Assembly: GCA_026874595.1 (NCBI GenBank)
Contig: JAPPUL010000068.1
Location: 1,937,001-2,001,000, forward strand
DNA: 64,000 nt
Direction of reading: 5' to 3'
Source: Sipunculus nudus
Lineage: Eukaryota; Annelida; Sipuncula; Golfingiida; Sipunculidae
How positions within the stretch are numbered: position 1 is the first letter of the stretch; each line of letters opens with the position of its first letter. The notes below the pieces were generated by a model. The model worked only from the letters and a program-made list of their open reading frames with translations, ran no database searches and had not been told where the DNA came from. Positions 28,217-37,563 of the stretch are shown in pieces. A program made the translations under genes and the position numbers.

Positions 28217-29068
28217 TCACCACTCAGAAAGTATTTCTTTTAAACGAAGGGCACTATCTCTTATATCTTCTTGCGCAGCACAAGCTACAATCGGTACATC
28301 CACTATCTCTATAGTACTTAGGATTTCTACGTCCGTAGAATTAAAGTATCTTACCCACCATACATAAGAATTATTAGTAGAATTTATACGACAATTCCCA
28401 TAACCACGAGATAAAATTACTATCTTACCCTCTCCAAGAACTTTATCTATATATTCAATGTCTTCAGGGGTATGCGGAAGCAATGTTAAATTAATAGTAT
28501 GAGCAGTTTCTGATGCACTATTTGGTTTATTTAATTTTAGATTCTTTTTCTTATCAAAAATCTCAGTTAGAATCGCTGGTGCATTAATTAAATTTTCGCC
28601 TTGTATATCGCTACTTTTCCATTCTAAACCTGGTAGTAAGCTGTTTTCTTCTAATATAATTTTTGGGACATCTGCTATTTCAACATAATCTTTTATTACA
28701 AGCCCTTCTCCATTTGTTCTAACAACTCGCCAAACTCCTGTGAATACACTTTCTTGTATGTTAATCTTACCGTTATCAAGCTCTATAAAAGCGCTAACCT
28801 CTCCTTCTCCCATTAGCTGATTAAAATATAATATATCATCACCAGCCAAATCATTAACACCTATCTTTATACCATCTTCTCCAACCGCATATCCTTCTAA
28901 GCCTCTAATAATTGCACTTAATAGCTCTTTGCATTTAACTAACTTGTCTTTATTGTCCCAATTATATATTTCACTATTTAATTCAAAAGTATACATCTCA
29001 TTGGGCATCTTTATATACTCAAGGGTATCATCTTTTGAATCGTTTATATCTTTATTTATCATAGGCAA
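28217..29068 (-). CDS. hupH: Hydrogenase expression/assembly protein HupH (HyaF/HoxQ family)
   Basis: A protein of 283 residues. Family-like segments include LLPGLEW, APAILTEIF, NLTLLPHTPEDIEYID, GEGKIVILSRGYGNCRI and WWVRYFNS. With HupG/HoxO, HoxQ binds the small-subunit precursor and protects its clusters before export. It lies 33 bp after the hupF-hupG fusion gene and is followed directly by hupI. Confidence 0.9.
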   Translation of the reverse strand: MPMINKDINDSKDDTLEYIKMPNEMYTFELNSEIYNWDNKDKLVKCKELLSAIIRGLEGYAVGEDGIKIGVNDLAGDDILYFNQLMGEGEVSAFIELDNGKINIQESVFTGVWRVVRTNGEGLVIKDYVEIADVPKIILEENSLLPGLEWKSSDIQGENLINAPAILTEIFDKKKNLKLNKPNSASETAHTINLTLLPHTPEDIEYIDKVLGEGKIVILSRGYGNCRINSTNNSYVWWVRYFNSTDVEILSTIEIVDVPIVACAAQEDIRDSALRLKEILSEW

Positions 29069-29101
29069 CGCCTTTATTTAACTAATATTATTATAAGTAA
29101 T

Positions 29102-29800
29102 TTAATCTTGTATTCTTGTTGGAGGTGGTTTAACTTCAGAGTTTAGAATGTTTTGAATTTCGCTTATATATTCTTCCCAATCTTTAATCTTAGAGATAGC
29201 TCCTAAGTAGCCTCCATTCTTATTGAATACCAAGCAGGGCCAAGCACTAAATCCATATCTACTTTGAAGCTTCTTCTCAGTAGCACGGCTTACTACTCCT
29301 GCAACTAAATTATCAAATACTTTTAATAATTCAGGAAGTACAACAGCTACGTCTAAACTCTCTGGATATAAATCAGCATCATTAGCAAAAAACAATACAC
29401 TATACTCATTAGAGTTTAAAAACTCATCTAAGTTATCTTCTGTAACTAACTTATATCCTTTCTGCGTAATTAAATTTTGTATCAACTCTTCAAACATCTT
29501 TTCCTCAAATGGATTAACCGGTTTTCTATTAACTAAATCTGCAAATAGATTATCTATCTTTTCTATCTCACCTCCAGATATAGCAAGTTCTACTGCCTTA
29601 AGGGCATTAGATGTCTTTTTTGCCTCCTCATCCGTCATAACTTCTCGTGCACTATCTATAAATACTTTAAGCCAGGTCCCAACCCCCTGTTTCCCAACCA
29701 ATTGTATATCTACCTTTTTAACATCTCCTACATAGTTCTTACAAACCGCATAGCTATCTCCTGCCTCCTCTACCACTTGCATCGGTATACCTACACACAT
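29102..29800 (-). CDS. hupFG: HupF-HupG fusion: HypC-like module joined to HyaE/HoxO-like module
   Basis: A protein of 232 residues with two parts. Residues 1-80 form a HypC-family chaperone (HupF/HoxL) with MCVGIPMQVVEE, VGTWLKVFIDSAREVMTDEEA and the essential Cys2. Residues 100-225 are a thioredoxin-fold HyaE/HupG/HoxO module: YSVLFFANDADLYPES, VAVVLPELL and RYGFSAWPCLVF. In other organisms these are two adjacent genes. Here they are one continuous frame with a short helical linker. One part would bind the large-subunit iron cofactor intermediate and the other the small subunit. It lies 6 bp after hupD and the operon position is exactly as expected. Confidence 0.88.
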   Translation of the reverse strand: MCVGIPMQVVEEAGDSYAVCKNYVGDVKKVDIQLVGKQGVGTWLKVFIDSAREVMTDEEAKKTSNALKAVELAISGGEIEKIDNLFADLVNRKPVNPFEEKMFEELIQNLITQKGYKLVTEDNLDEFLNSNEYSVLFFANDADLYPESLDVAVVLPELLKVFDNLVAGVVSRATEKKLQSRYGFSAWPCLVFNKNGGYLGAISKIKDWEEYISEIQNILNSEVKPPPTRIQD

Positions 29801-29806
29801 AAAGCT

Positions 29807-30442
29807 TTACACCTTATCATTATTTAACCCTCCTCTCCTTAGAAATCTAATATCTCCTTTACGATAAGCTTCTTCTTCCGACGGTCTTAATGTCTCATAA
29901 TTATTAAGTGATATCCTCTCACTATTAATCATAGAATCTTTGCCCACCTCTAACTCTCGGTGCTTATATGCAACTTTAAATCTATCTAGATAGGCTAAAC
30001 AACACTTAATTGCCGGCTCTATTTGAGCCTTAACTTCTGCTCTTAAACTACCACCATAATCTTCAAGCTCAATCGGCTGTACCCCAATTAGTAAAATGTC
30101 TTTAGGACACTCTCCTGTTAACTCCGCTGTATATAACACATCTTGAAACCCTGTTTGATGCAAGCTTAATTTCTTAGCCCCCATAAACCTAGGTACTTCT
30201 TCATCTTTAATTAGTTTCATTGTCCCCCCTGCTAAGCCATAGTCTATTGCATCAAATACTACTAATATATCACTTTCTTGTACGTGTTGTATTAAATATA
30301 ACCCTTGAGTCCCTCCGTCCATTAATCTTACATTATCTTCAAACTCATATCCCTCGTTTAATTTCTCAACAGCACGTACTCCAAAACCTTCGTCAGCCCA
30401 TAGAATATTGCCTATCCCTAGAATAAGAACTTTTTTATCCAT
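29807..30442 (-). CDS. hupD: Hydrogenase maturation endopeptidase HupD
   Basis: A protein of 211 residues. HupD removes the C-terminal extension of HupL after nickel insertion. The nickel-sensing residues are Glu in GNILWADEGFGVRAVE, Asp in VVFDAIDYG and His in LSLHQTGFQDV. The C-terminal 40 residues are longer than in many relatives. It lies 30 bp after hupC and 6 bp before the fusion gene. Confidence 0.94.
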   Translation of the reverse strand: MDKKVLILGIGNILWADEGFGVRAVEKLNEGYEFEDNVRLMDGGTQGLYLIQHVQESDILVVFDAIDYGLAGGTMKLIKDEEVPRFMGAKKLSLHQTGFQDVLYTAELTGECPKDILLIGVQPIELEDYGGSLRAEVKAQIEPAIKCCLAYLDRFKVAYKHRELEVGKDSMINSERISLNNYETLRPSEEEAYRKGDIRFLRRGGLNNDKV

Positions 30443-30472
30443 CGTTATAATTGTCTGGAACCAAAAACAGCA

Positions 30473-31162
30473 CTAGTCCCTATCATCTCTCCAGAACCTC
30501 CATCCGCTAATCATTGTACTTATTATTGTTTGTCTAGACATAACATCTTCTCTAACAACAGCGTAGATATGCGTTATTATAAATACTATTATTACCCACA
30601 TCCCCAAATGATGCCAGGTATGCACATCCTGACTTTGACCAAATAGAGGTATTACCCAACCAAATGCACTATACCACCAGCTATCTACTCCTTGTCCTTC
30701 TGAATAAAGTGCAAGTCCTGTCAGAAGCATAAAGACACTTGCCAGGAAATACATTACAAACATTACCAGCTGTGCCAAAGGATTGTGCCCAACGTGTTTT
30801 TTAGGCTCTTTTTCAAGAAAAAGGTACCACCTAACTTCATGTATAAAATCTTTCCACCATGCTTTACTTAGCAACGGCGGCAAGAATATCTGCCTAGCAT
30901 GTTCATTCCCGACAAATGCCCAATACAACCTCACCAACATCCCAATAGCAAATATATACGCTGATGTGAAATGTATAAATCTAATATATCCCATTAGATA
31001 ATTATCACTTGCCTCGCCTGATACCGTTGGCAATGGTGAACCAATAAAATATCCCGTCACACATAAGGCAACTATAGCTACTGAATTAACCCAATGCCAT
31101 ATCCGTATCGGTAACTCATATACATAAACGCCCTTCGTTTTAGACTCTAATTTTGCATCCAT
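30473..31162 (-). CDS. hupC: Hydrogenase cytochrome b subunit HupC
   Basis: A membrane protein of 229 residues with four predicted helices. It anchors the hydrogenase and passes electrons to quinone. Conserved features are PIRIWHWVNSVAIV, RFIHFTSAYIFAIG, WYLFLEKEPKKHVGHNPLAQ, and DVHTWHHLGMWVII with haem-ligand histidines. It lies 17 bp after hupL. Confidence 0.95.
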   Translation of the reverse strand: MDAKLESKTKGVYVYELPIRIWHWVNSVAIVALCVTGYFIGSPLPTVSGEASDNYLMGYIRFIHFTSAYIFAIGMLVRLYWAFVGNEHARQIFLPPLLSKAWWKDFIHEVRWYLFLEKEPKKHVGHNPLAQLVMFVMYFLASVFMLLTGLALYSEGQGVDSWWYSAFGWVIPLFGQSQDVHTWHHLGMWVIIVFIITHIYAVVREDVMSRQTIISTMISGWRFWRDDRD

Positions 31163-31179
31163 AATTTTTCTCTCCCTAA

Positions 31180-32994
31180 TTATCTAACTTTGACTCTAAC
31201 TATTTCTTCTCCTTCTTCACTCATTACATGTGTAGAACAAGCAAGACAAGGATCAAAACTATGTATATTACGCAAAATCTCAACAGGCTCGTTTGCCCTC
31301 TCAACTGGTGTTCCCATAAGACATGCCTCAAATGCTCCTATATTTCCTTTCGGATCTCTCGGAGAACCGTTCCAAGTAGTAGGTACTACGCATTGATAAT
31401 TTTCTATCTTGCCGTCTTTAATTCTAATCCAGTGTCCCAAAGCTCCCCTTGGAGCCGCAACTGTAGCATAACCTTTAGATTCTTTAGGCCAAGTAGATGG
31501 CTCCCATTTTTCCATATTTGCTGTGCTTGAATCTCCATTCTTAATGTTTTGGATTAACTCATTCCAATCGTCAACCATCATATCTGCACAATACTCAGAC
31601 TCTAAAGCTCGAGCGAGTGTCCTGCCTATCGTAGACTGTAACACTTGTTTAGCATTTAAATTAGTTCCTGCTAAAGCATTAAAAAAAGATACGCTCTTAT
31701 TAACCTGATTCTTAACATAATCAACACCATGCGCATACGCTAATGTATATCTTGATAAAGGTCCAACTTCAACAGCGTTACCTCTCCAACGTGGCGACTT
31801 TATCCAAGAATATTTACCTGCCTCATCAAGTTCTTTAATATCTGTTTTTGTTCCCTTGGCATTAGACCCTAACTCATAGTGAGGCTCTGTTACTCCATCC
31901 CATGGATGCAAGCCCACTGTTTCATCAGGGTACTTGTACCAAGAGTGAGTTACAAATTCTTGTACCTGCTGTGGGTCTGCCGGATCAACCTCATGAATCT
32001 CATTCCAATTGTCATTGAGAATAGCCCCACCAGGTAACTGGTCTGTAGATTTATCGTAATTAACTTTCGGATAAGCTCCATAATCCATAACGCTCTTTGC
32101 GCCAAGACCTCCTCCCCATAGCTGATTCTTATAAAAACTTGCTATAGCTATCACATCCGGAACGTATATATTCTTATTAAAGTCTACCATCTCATCTATA
32201 CGAGCTTTTACAAAGTTTAATCTCTCCATGTTAAGGGGTGCACCTGCTCCCAAATCACCATCTATATTTATAGCACAAGGTACTCCCCCTACTAAATAAT
32301 TAGGATGAGGATTCTTGCCGCCAAAAATAGTATGCAGTTTCACAAACTCTTTTTGTAAGTCAAGTGCCTCAAGGTAGTGTGTTACTGCCATCAAATCTGC
32401 CTCAGGGCTTAGTTTATATGCTGGATTGTCCCAATACCCATTCTTAAACGGCCCCAATTGCCCAGACTCTATAAACTTCTTAATCCTTGTCTGAATATCT
32501 TTGAAATATCCTGGGCTGGATTTAGGATGCTTAGGAGAGACTGCCTGCTGTAATTTAGAAGTTTCTTTTACATCTGCTTTTAAGGCGTTAACTGGATTTA
32601 CCCAGTCCAGTGCATGCAAATGATAAAAGTGTACGACATGATCGTGTACTTGTAATGTTTTTGCCATCATCTCTCGAATCAAATGGGCATTAGGTGGTAT
32701 TTTTATATCTAATGCATTTTCTACGGCACGTACCGAAGCCAAAGCATGACACCCTGTACACACACCGCAGATCCTCTCCACAAAAGCCCAGGCATCCCTT
32801 GGATCGCGCCCTTTTAGGATTACTTCGATTCCTCTCCACATTGTACCTGAGGATACTGCATTTTGAATAACGTTGTTTGAATCTAAATTTACCTCACAAC
32901 GCATGTGCCCCTCTATCCTGGTAACTGGATCAACTACTACCCGTTGTCCACTATTATCTAATTTATAACCATTTGGTGTATTTATAACTGACAT
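31180..32994 (-). CDS. hupL: Uptake [NiFe]-hydrogenase large subunit HupL
   Basis: A protein of 604 residues with the NiFe active site. The N-terminal motif is [10 protein letters not shown] and the C-terminal one is DPCLACSTH, followed by a 15-residue extension (VMSEEGEE...) removed by HupD. EGHMRCEV and the overall pattern fit group 1d, membrane-bound, H2-uptake enzymes. It follows hupS by 11 bp and is exported with it as a folded dimer. Confidence 0.97.
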   Translation of the reverse strand: MSVINTPNGYKLDNSGQRVVVDPVTRIEGHMRCEVNLDSNNVIQNAVSSGTMWRGIEVILKGRDPRDAWAFVERICGVCTGCHALASVRAVENALDIKIPPNAHLIREMMAKTLQVHDHVVHFYHLHALDWVNPVNALKADVKETSKLQQAVSPKHPKSSPGYFKDIQTRIKKFIESGQLGPFKNGYWDNPAYKLSPEADLMAVTHYLEALDLQKEFVKLHTIFGGKNPHPNYLVGGVPCAINIDGDLGAGAPLNMERLNFVKARIDEMVDFNKNIYVPDVIAIASFYKNQLWGGGLGAKSVMDYGAYPKVNYDKSTDQLPGGAILNDNWNEIHEVDPADPQQVQEFVTHSWYKYPDETVGLHPWDGVTEPHYELGSNAKGTKTDIKELDEAGKYSWIKSPRWRGNAVEVGPLSRYTLAYAHGVDYVKNQVNKSVSFFNALAGTNLNAKQVLQSTIGRTLARALESEYCADMMVDDWNELIQNIKNGDSSTANMEKWEPSTWPKESKGYATVAAPRGALGHWIRIKDGKIENYQCVVPTTWNGSPRDPKGNIGAFEACLMGTPVERANEPVEILRNIHSFDPCLACSTHVMSEEGEEIVRVKVR

Positions 32995-33005
32995 AAAAAT
33001 CTCCT

Positions 33006-34094
33006 TTATTCCTCTGTATTATCTCGTTTATTAGCTCGTGCTTTCTTCAAAGCGCTTGCCGCTGCATGTACTACTACAGCAGCACTAGTTACCCCCGCAA
33101 CAGTAGCACCAATAGTATCAGCGTTTTCTTCTATGCCAAATGCATGTATATTCGTTAAACGATCATAAAACGAGCCTTTATCCCAAAACCCATCTTCAGA
33201 ACAACCAATACAACCATGTCCTGCCTGTATAGGGAAAGATGTCCCCTCGTTCCAACGAATTGTAGAACAAGCATTATAACTAGTAGGCCCTTTGCATCCT
33301 ACCTTATATAAACAATATCCTTTCTTAGCATGTTCATCATCAAACTCCTCTACAAACTGTCCTGCATCAAAATGTGGACGACGATAACACTTATCATGGA
33401 TCCTTTGAGAGTAGAACATCTTTGGCCTGCCCTGCCTATCCAAACTTGGCATCCTATCAAATGTTAGCATATAGGTAATAACTCCTGTCATTACTTCTGC
33501 AATCGGAGGGCATCCTGGAACTTTAATAATCGGTTTGTTTGTAATTAATTTATGAGTTGGAGTTGCTTGAGTTGGGTTTGGCCTTGCTGCCTGCACGCAT
33601 CCCCACGATGCGCAGGAACCCCATGAGACAATCGCTTTACAATGTTTTGCAACTTTTTCAATTTGATGATGAAATGGTTTTCCGGCTATGATACAAGACA
33701 TTCCATCCTGATTTAAAGGGGTATTGCCTTCTACAGCCATAATAAAATTACCATCGTACTTCTCAATAGTTTCATCTATTATAGCCTCTGATTGAGTGCC
33801 AGCTGCCGCCATAATCGTATCATCATAATCTAAAGACAACATAGACAAAATAACATCTTTGGCCAAAGGATGCGCCGAACGAATAAATGATTCTGAACAG
33901 CATGTACACTCAAGACCATGAAGCCACAAAACTGGTATCCTAGGTTTATTCTCCATTGCATGTGCGATATTTCCTGAAAAGTGGGGCGCCAAGCCTAATG
34001 CTGTTGCAGTTAAACTACAATACTTAAGAAAACTGCGACGACTAATACCTTGCCTTCTCATAACCTCATAAAAACTTTCAACCTGTAGTGACAT
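33006..34094 (-). CDS. hupS: Uptake [NiFe]-hydrogenase small subunit HupS, O2-tolerant type
   Basis: A protein of 362 residues. The Tat signal is RRSFLK at residues 19-24. The proximal cluster region shows [10 protein letters not shown] (Cys63, 65, 66) and [10 protein letters not shown] (Cys161, 166), with PGCPP at 195. These are the six cysteines of the 4Fe-3S cluster found in O2-tolerant enzymes, since Cys65 and Cys166 are glycines in standard ones. The C-terminal region has alternating Ala/Val helix ([20 protein letters not shown]) as membrane anchor. It is the first gene of the operon, with GGAGGG 6 bp before ATG. Confidence 0.97.
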   Translation of the reverse strand: MSLQVESFYEVMRRQGISRRSFLKYCSLTATALGLAPHFSGNIAHAMENKPRIPVLWLHGLECTCCSESFIRSAHPLAKDVILSMLSLDYDDTIMAAAGTQSEAIIDETIEKYDGNFIMAVEGNTPLNQDGMSCIIAGKPFHHQIEKVAKHCKAIVSWGSCASWGCVQAARPNPTQATPTHKLITNKPIIKVPGCPPIAEVMTGVITYMLTFDRMPSLDRQGRPKMFYSQRIHDKCYRRPHFDAGQFVEEFDDEHAKKGYCLYKVGCKGPTSYNACSTIRWNEGTSFPIQAGHGCIGCSEDGFWDKGSFYDRLTNIHAFGIEENADTIGATVAGVTSAAVVVHAAASALKKARANKRDNTEE

Positions 34095-34176
34095 AAGAAA
34101 CCCTCCATATGTTTACTAATTTATCTACCTTCACGCTAAATCTTAAACGCTAAATCTTCAATTAAAGAAGAAGTTA

Positions 34177-34205
34177 AAGCTAAGTATAGAGATTATTATT
34201 GTCAA
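34177..34205 (-). promoter_or_regulatory. Possible sigma-70 promoter of the hup operon
   Basis: A perfect -35 TTGACA (34205-34200) is followed after 17 bp by a weak -10 TAGCTT. It lies about 85-110 bp upstream of the hupS start. Only the -35 box is convincing. Confidence 0.3.
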
Positions 34206-34314
34206 CAAAAAATGAATTATTTTATACTATATAAATTAGTGTTTACCTTGAGGGTATTGCTATATTAGGATATGAGCTTTTATCTATGTTATGATATGTT
34301 GTAATTTGATAAGG

Positions 34315-34343
34315 TTGCTTTTGGGAAAATAAAAAATTATCTT
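34315..34343 (+). promoter_or_regulatory. Possible sigma-70 promoter of leuC
   Basis: TTGCTT (34315-34320), 17 bp, then TATCTT (34338-34343), about 110 bp before the leuC start. It is moderately close to consensus in a very A+T-rich setting, so chance is possible. Confidence 0.3.
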
Positions 34344-34453
34344 AAATTATAAGAGCCTATTTTAATAGTTTTATTTAAATTTAAATTTTAAAACTTATAC
34401 AAATAATACTTACAAAATAAAAATCCATAACATAGGGAAGAGAGAAGTTTCAT

Positions 34454-35746
34454 ATGACTATTACAGAAAAGATATTGAGTAAAGGTGCAAATAAAAAGGC
34501 AGTAAGGCCGGGTGATAATATATGGGTGGATGTTGATGTTTTGATGACTCATGATGTTTGTGGACCTGGTACTATTGCAGTTTTTGAGGAGCATTTTGGT
34601 AAGGATGCAAAGGTTTGGGATAACGAAAAAATAGTTATCATTCCAGATCATTATATCTTTACAGAAGATACAAAATGCCATAGAAATATAGATATTTTAC
34701 GAGAGTTTGCCTCGAAACAAAATATAAAATACTATTACGACGTTGGAACAGATAATTATAAAGGAGTTTGTCATATTGCCTTAAGCGAGGAGGGACACAG
34801 TAGGCCAGGGGAGATAATGTTTGGAACAGACTCTCACACATGCACAGCAGGAGCCTTTGGGATGTTTTCAACTGGGATAGGGAACACAGAAGCAGGATTT
34901 ATAATGGGGGAAGGGAGGTTGTGGGTTAAGGTTCCTGAGACTATGAGATTCATATTAAGAGGAGAAAAGCCGTCATACATATCAGCAAAGGATGTAATAT
35001 TGGCAATAATAGGGGATATTGGGGTAGATGGAGCAACATATCGAACTATGGAGTTTTTGGGAGAAGGGATATCTAATTTTAATATGGATGAGCGGATGAC
35101 ATTATGTAATATGGCAATAGAGGCAGGAGGCAAGAATGGTATAATAGAGCCTGATGAACTCACGTTAGATTTTGTTGGTAAGAGAACGGATCGTAAACTA
35201 AAGCCTATGTATGCAGATAAGGAAAGCAAATGTTATAGTGTAATGGAATATGATTTATCAAAACTTGAGCCTGTGGTTGCCAAGCCGCACTCACCAGACA
35301 ATAAAGCTCTTGCAAAAGAAATTAACGTAAAAGTTGACAGAGCATATATAGGATCATGTACAGGAGGAAAGATAACAGATTTTCATCTTGCAGCACAAAT
35401 ACTTGAGGGTCAAAAGGTAAAAGTAAAAACCTATATAATTCCTTCAACGAAGCAAGTATATGATAAATTATGGGAGGATAAGATTAAAGGAAAAAGCCTT
35501 GCTAAAATATTTGAAGATGCAGGTTGTGAAAAGATAGGTCCCCCAAGCTGTGCAGCATGCCTAGGAGGGCCACTTGATACATACGGGCGTCTAAATGAGA
35601 AAGAAGTTTGTATATCAACAACAAATAGAAACTTTCCGGGGCGAATGGGTTCACGAGATGCAGAAGTATATCTAGCCTCGCCGCTAACAGTGGCCGGATC
35701 AGCGCTACGAGGTTTCGTAACAGATCCACGAGAATATATAAGCTAA
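34454..35746 (+). CDS. leuC: 3-isopropylmalate dehydratase large subunit (LeuC2 type)
   Basis: A protein of 430 residues of the aconitase family, isomerising 2- and 3-isopropylmalate in leucine synthesis. The Fe-S ligands are in GTDSHTCTAGAFG, GSCTGGKI and PSCAACLGGP. MTHDVCGPGTIAVFEEHFG near residue 35 is typical of the shorter LeuC2/homoaconitase-like group. Its partner leuD follows after 62 bp. Ribosome site AGGGAAGAGAG precedes ATG. Confidence 0.93.
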   Translation: MTITEKILSKGANKKAVRPGDNIWVDVDVLMTHDVCGPGTIAVFEEHFGKDAKVWDNEKIVIIPDHYIFTEDTKCHRNIDILREFASKQNIKYYYDVGTDNYKGVCHIALSEEGHSRPGEIMFGTDSHTCTAGAFGMFSTGIGNTEAGFIMGEGRLWVKVPETMRFILRGEKPSYISAKDVILAIIGDIGVDGATYRTMEFLGEGISNFNMDERMTLCNMAIEAGGKNGIIEPDELTLDFVGKRTDRKLKPMYADKESKCYSVMEYDLSKLEPVVAKPHSPDNKALAKEINVKVDRAYIGSCTGGKITDFHLAAQILEGQKVKVKTYIIPSTKQVYDKLWEDKIKGKSLAKIFEDAGCEKIGPPSCAACLGGPLDTYGRLNEKEVCISTTNRNFPGRMGSRDAEVYLASPLTVAGSALRGFVTDPREYIS

Positions 35747-35808
35747 ACACTTTATTATAAAGTAAAGCAAAAAATAAAAATTATATAGAAAGAGAGGGAA
35801 CAAAAAGA

Positions 35809-36351
35809 ATGGATATTATACGAGGGCGGGTATTTGTACTTGATGATAATATAGATACAGATCAAATAATACCAGCACAATATTTAAATCTTTTACCAAA
35901 TAAAAAAGAAGAGAGAAAGGAACTGGGTAGCTATGCCTTATCGGGCTTACCCTCAAGCTATAAAAGATATATAGAGGAAGGCAAATATAAAAGTGAATAT
36001 AATATAATAATAGCAGGAAAAAACTTTGGGTGCGGCTCATCAAGAGAACATGCTCCAATATCGCTTGAGGCAGCAGGTTGCGAAGCTATTGTTGCTCTTT
36101 CTTACTCTAGAATATTCTTTAGGAACTCAATAAACACGGGACTTTTGTATCCTTTTCAAATAGATGTGGAAGGGCTAGGAGAAGGCATAATGGATACATT
36201 TCAAACAGGTGATGAGGTTGAAATAGACAAAAGAGCCTATATCCTAAAAGATATAAGTCGTGGGAAAGAATATAGATTGCAGTCATTGGGTGAGTGCGAG
36301 GACATAATAAGGAGTGGTGGGATATTTGAATACGCAAAGAATCTTAAATAA
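35809..36351 (+). CDS. leuD: 3-isopropylmalate dehydratase small subunit
   Basis: A protein of 180 residues. Visible motifs are GRVFVLDDNIDTDQIIPAQYL and GKNFGCGSSREHAPISLEAAG, the swivel-domain signature. The mobile domain completes the LeuC active site. AGAAAGAGAGGG lies just before the start. The stop is followed by an 11-bp tandem repeat (ATAAATGTATA twice, 36348-36369) before the next gene. Confidence 0.93.
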   Translation: MDIIRGRVFVLDDNIDTDQIIPAQYLNLLPNKKEERKELGSYALSGLPSSYKRYIEEGKYKSEYNIIIAGKNFGCGSSREHAPISLEAAGCEAIVALSYSRIFFRNSINTGLLYPFQIDVEGLGEGIMDTFQTGDEVEIDKRAYILKDISRGKEYRLQSLGECEDIIRSGGIFEYAKNLK

Positions 36352-36369
36352 ATGTATAATAAATGTATA
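36348..36369. repeat. 11-bp tandem duplication between leuD and the AICARFT gene
   Basis: ATAAATGTATA occurs twice, starting on the leuD stop codon. Confidence 0.85.
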
Positions 36370-36391
36370 TAGGAAGGGGATTAAAGGAGAT

Positions 36392-37504
36392 ATGGCAAAA
36401 GAAAGTTTAAGCAAGAAGTATTTTAGAGCAAATATAGGAGAGTATCCAGAGAGTTTTGTCTTTATGGGAAGGACATATGTAAAGAAAGAAGATCTTAGAT
36501 ATGGGACTAATCCTCATCAAAAGGCTGCATATTACAAGCCTTTGGAAGGTTTAGCTGTACTTGGAGATTATAAGCTATTAAAGACGGGCAAGGGAGGCTT
36601 CTCACAAACGAACTTAGAAGATATAAATTACGCTATAAAGATATTAAAATATTTTGAAAAACATTCTACAGTAATAATGAAACATTTGAATCCTTGCGGA
36701 GCTGCACTTGAAAAGGGAAGTCTTGAAAAGTCATATAAGGAGGCACTACTATCTGATCCGAAGGCAGCGTTTGGGGGTGTGATGGTATTTAATAGTGAAG
36801 TTGATGAGAAGACGGCTTTGCAGATTATGGAAGGAGTAGTTGAGGTTGTAGTTGGGCCTTCATATACAAAAGAGGCTCTTAGCGTATTAAATGATTATAA
36901 AACTTTTAAAAGAAATAAGCATCTTAGGATAGTTGAGGTAAAGAACTTTGCAAAGCTCCCAAAGTTTATAGGTGATAGTGGAGATGGTTTTGAAGAGGCC
37001 AAAGTATTATCAGATGGAACAATTATAGTATCAGAATCTTATCTAACGAAGATTCGAAGTAAAGAAGATTTGCTAATAGCCAATACAGAACATAAGACTA
37101 AAGGTTTTATAAGGTCTTTGCGAGAGCCAACAGATATAGAATATAAGGATCTGCTTGCTTCATGGTATATTAATTTAGGGGTACGTTCTAATGGAGTGGT
37201 GATTGTAAAAAATGCAACAGTACTTGCAATAGGGACAGGAGAACAAGATAGGGTAGGGGCGGTTGAGCAGGCGATAATGAAGGCAAAGACAAAGTATGCA
37301 GGTCGTGAGAGTCTTAAAGGAGCAGTCATATCGTCAGATGGTTTTTTCCCATTTAGAGATTCAATAGACGTAATAGCAGAAAGTGGAATTAAAGCGATAG
37401 TGCAACCTGGGGGTTCTTTAAGTGATTACGAAGTAATAAAAGCGTGTAACGAACATGGGATTTCAATGGTCTTTACAGATGAGCGATGTTTTTCACATCA
37501 TTAA
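36392..37504 (+). CDS. Stand-alone AICAR formyltransferase (PurH C-terminal domain)
   Basis: A protein of 370 residues. It contains only the AICAR transformylase half of PurH: RYGTNPHQKAAYY, KHLNPCGAAL, DPKAAFGGV, GVRSNGVVIVKNATVLAIGTGEQDRVGAVEQA, and a C-terminal SDGFFPFRDSIDVIAE. The IMP cyclohydrolase domain is absent, so the last purine step must be done by another protein (a separate cyclohydrolase or PurO-like enzyme). I chose ATG 36392 because AAAGGAGA lies just before it; the frame extends upstream into leuD without a ribosome site. It appears cotranscribed with leuCD. Confidence 0.88.
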   Translation: MAKESLSKKYFRANIGEYPESFVFMGRTYVKKEDLRYGTNPHQKAAYYKPLEGLAVLGDYKLLKTGKGGFSQTNLEDINYAIKILKYFEKHSTVIMKHLNPCGAALEKGSLEKSYKEALLSDPKAAFGGVMVFNSEVDEKTALQIMEGVVEVVVGPSYTKEALSVLNDYKTFKRNKHLRIVEVKNFAKLPKFIGDSGDGFEEAKVLSDGTIIVSESYLTKIRSKEDLLIANTEHKTKGFIRSLREPTDIEYKDLLASWYINLGVRSNGVVIVKNATVLAIGTGEQDRVGAVEQAIMKAKTKYAGRESLKGAVISSDGFFPFRDSIDVIAESGIKAIVQPGGSLSDYEVIKACNEHGISMVFTDERCFSHH

Positions 37505-37530
37505 ATGTGCATTAATAAATGTGCATTAAT
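37503..37530. repeat. 14-bp tandem duplication after the AICARFT gene
   Basis: AAATGTGCATTAAT occurs twice, immediately at the stop codon. Confidence 0.88.
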
Positions 37531-37563
37531 AAATATTTATTAAATATTCAATAAACAAAATAT

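Larger units (their letters stand above)
34095..34453. other. Divergent promoter region between hupS and leuC
   Basis: A gene-free A+T-rich stretch of 359 bp with two divergent units starting from it: the hydrogenase operon to the left and leuCD to the right. It contains a period-14 repeat of CGCTAAATCTT (34134-34144 and 34148-34158), 40 bp upstream of hupS. No regulator gene is adjacent. Confidence 0.7.

Noticed and set aside
36314-36391. Longer N-terminus for the AICARFT gene
   Set aside because: It lies inside leuD and has no ribosome site; ATG 36392 has one.
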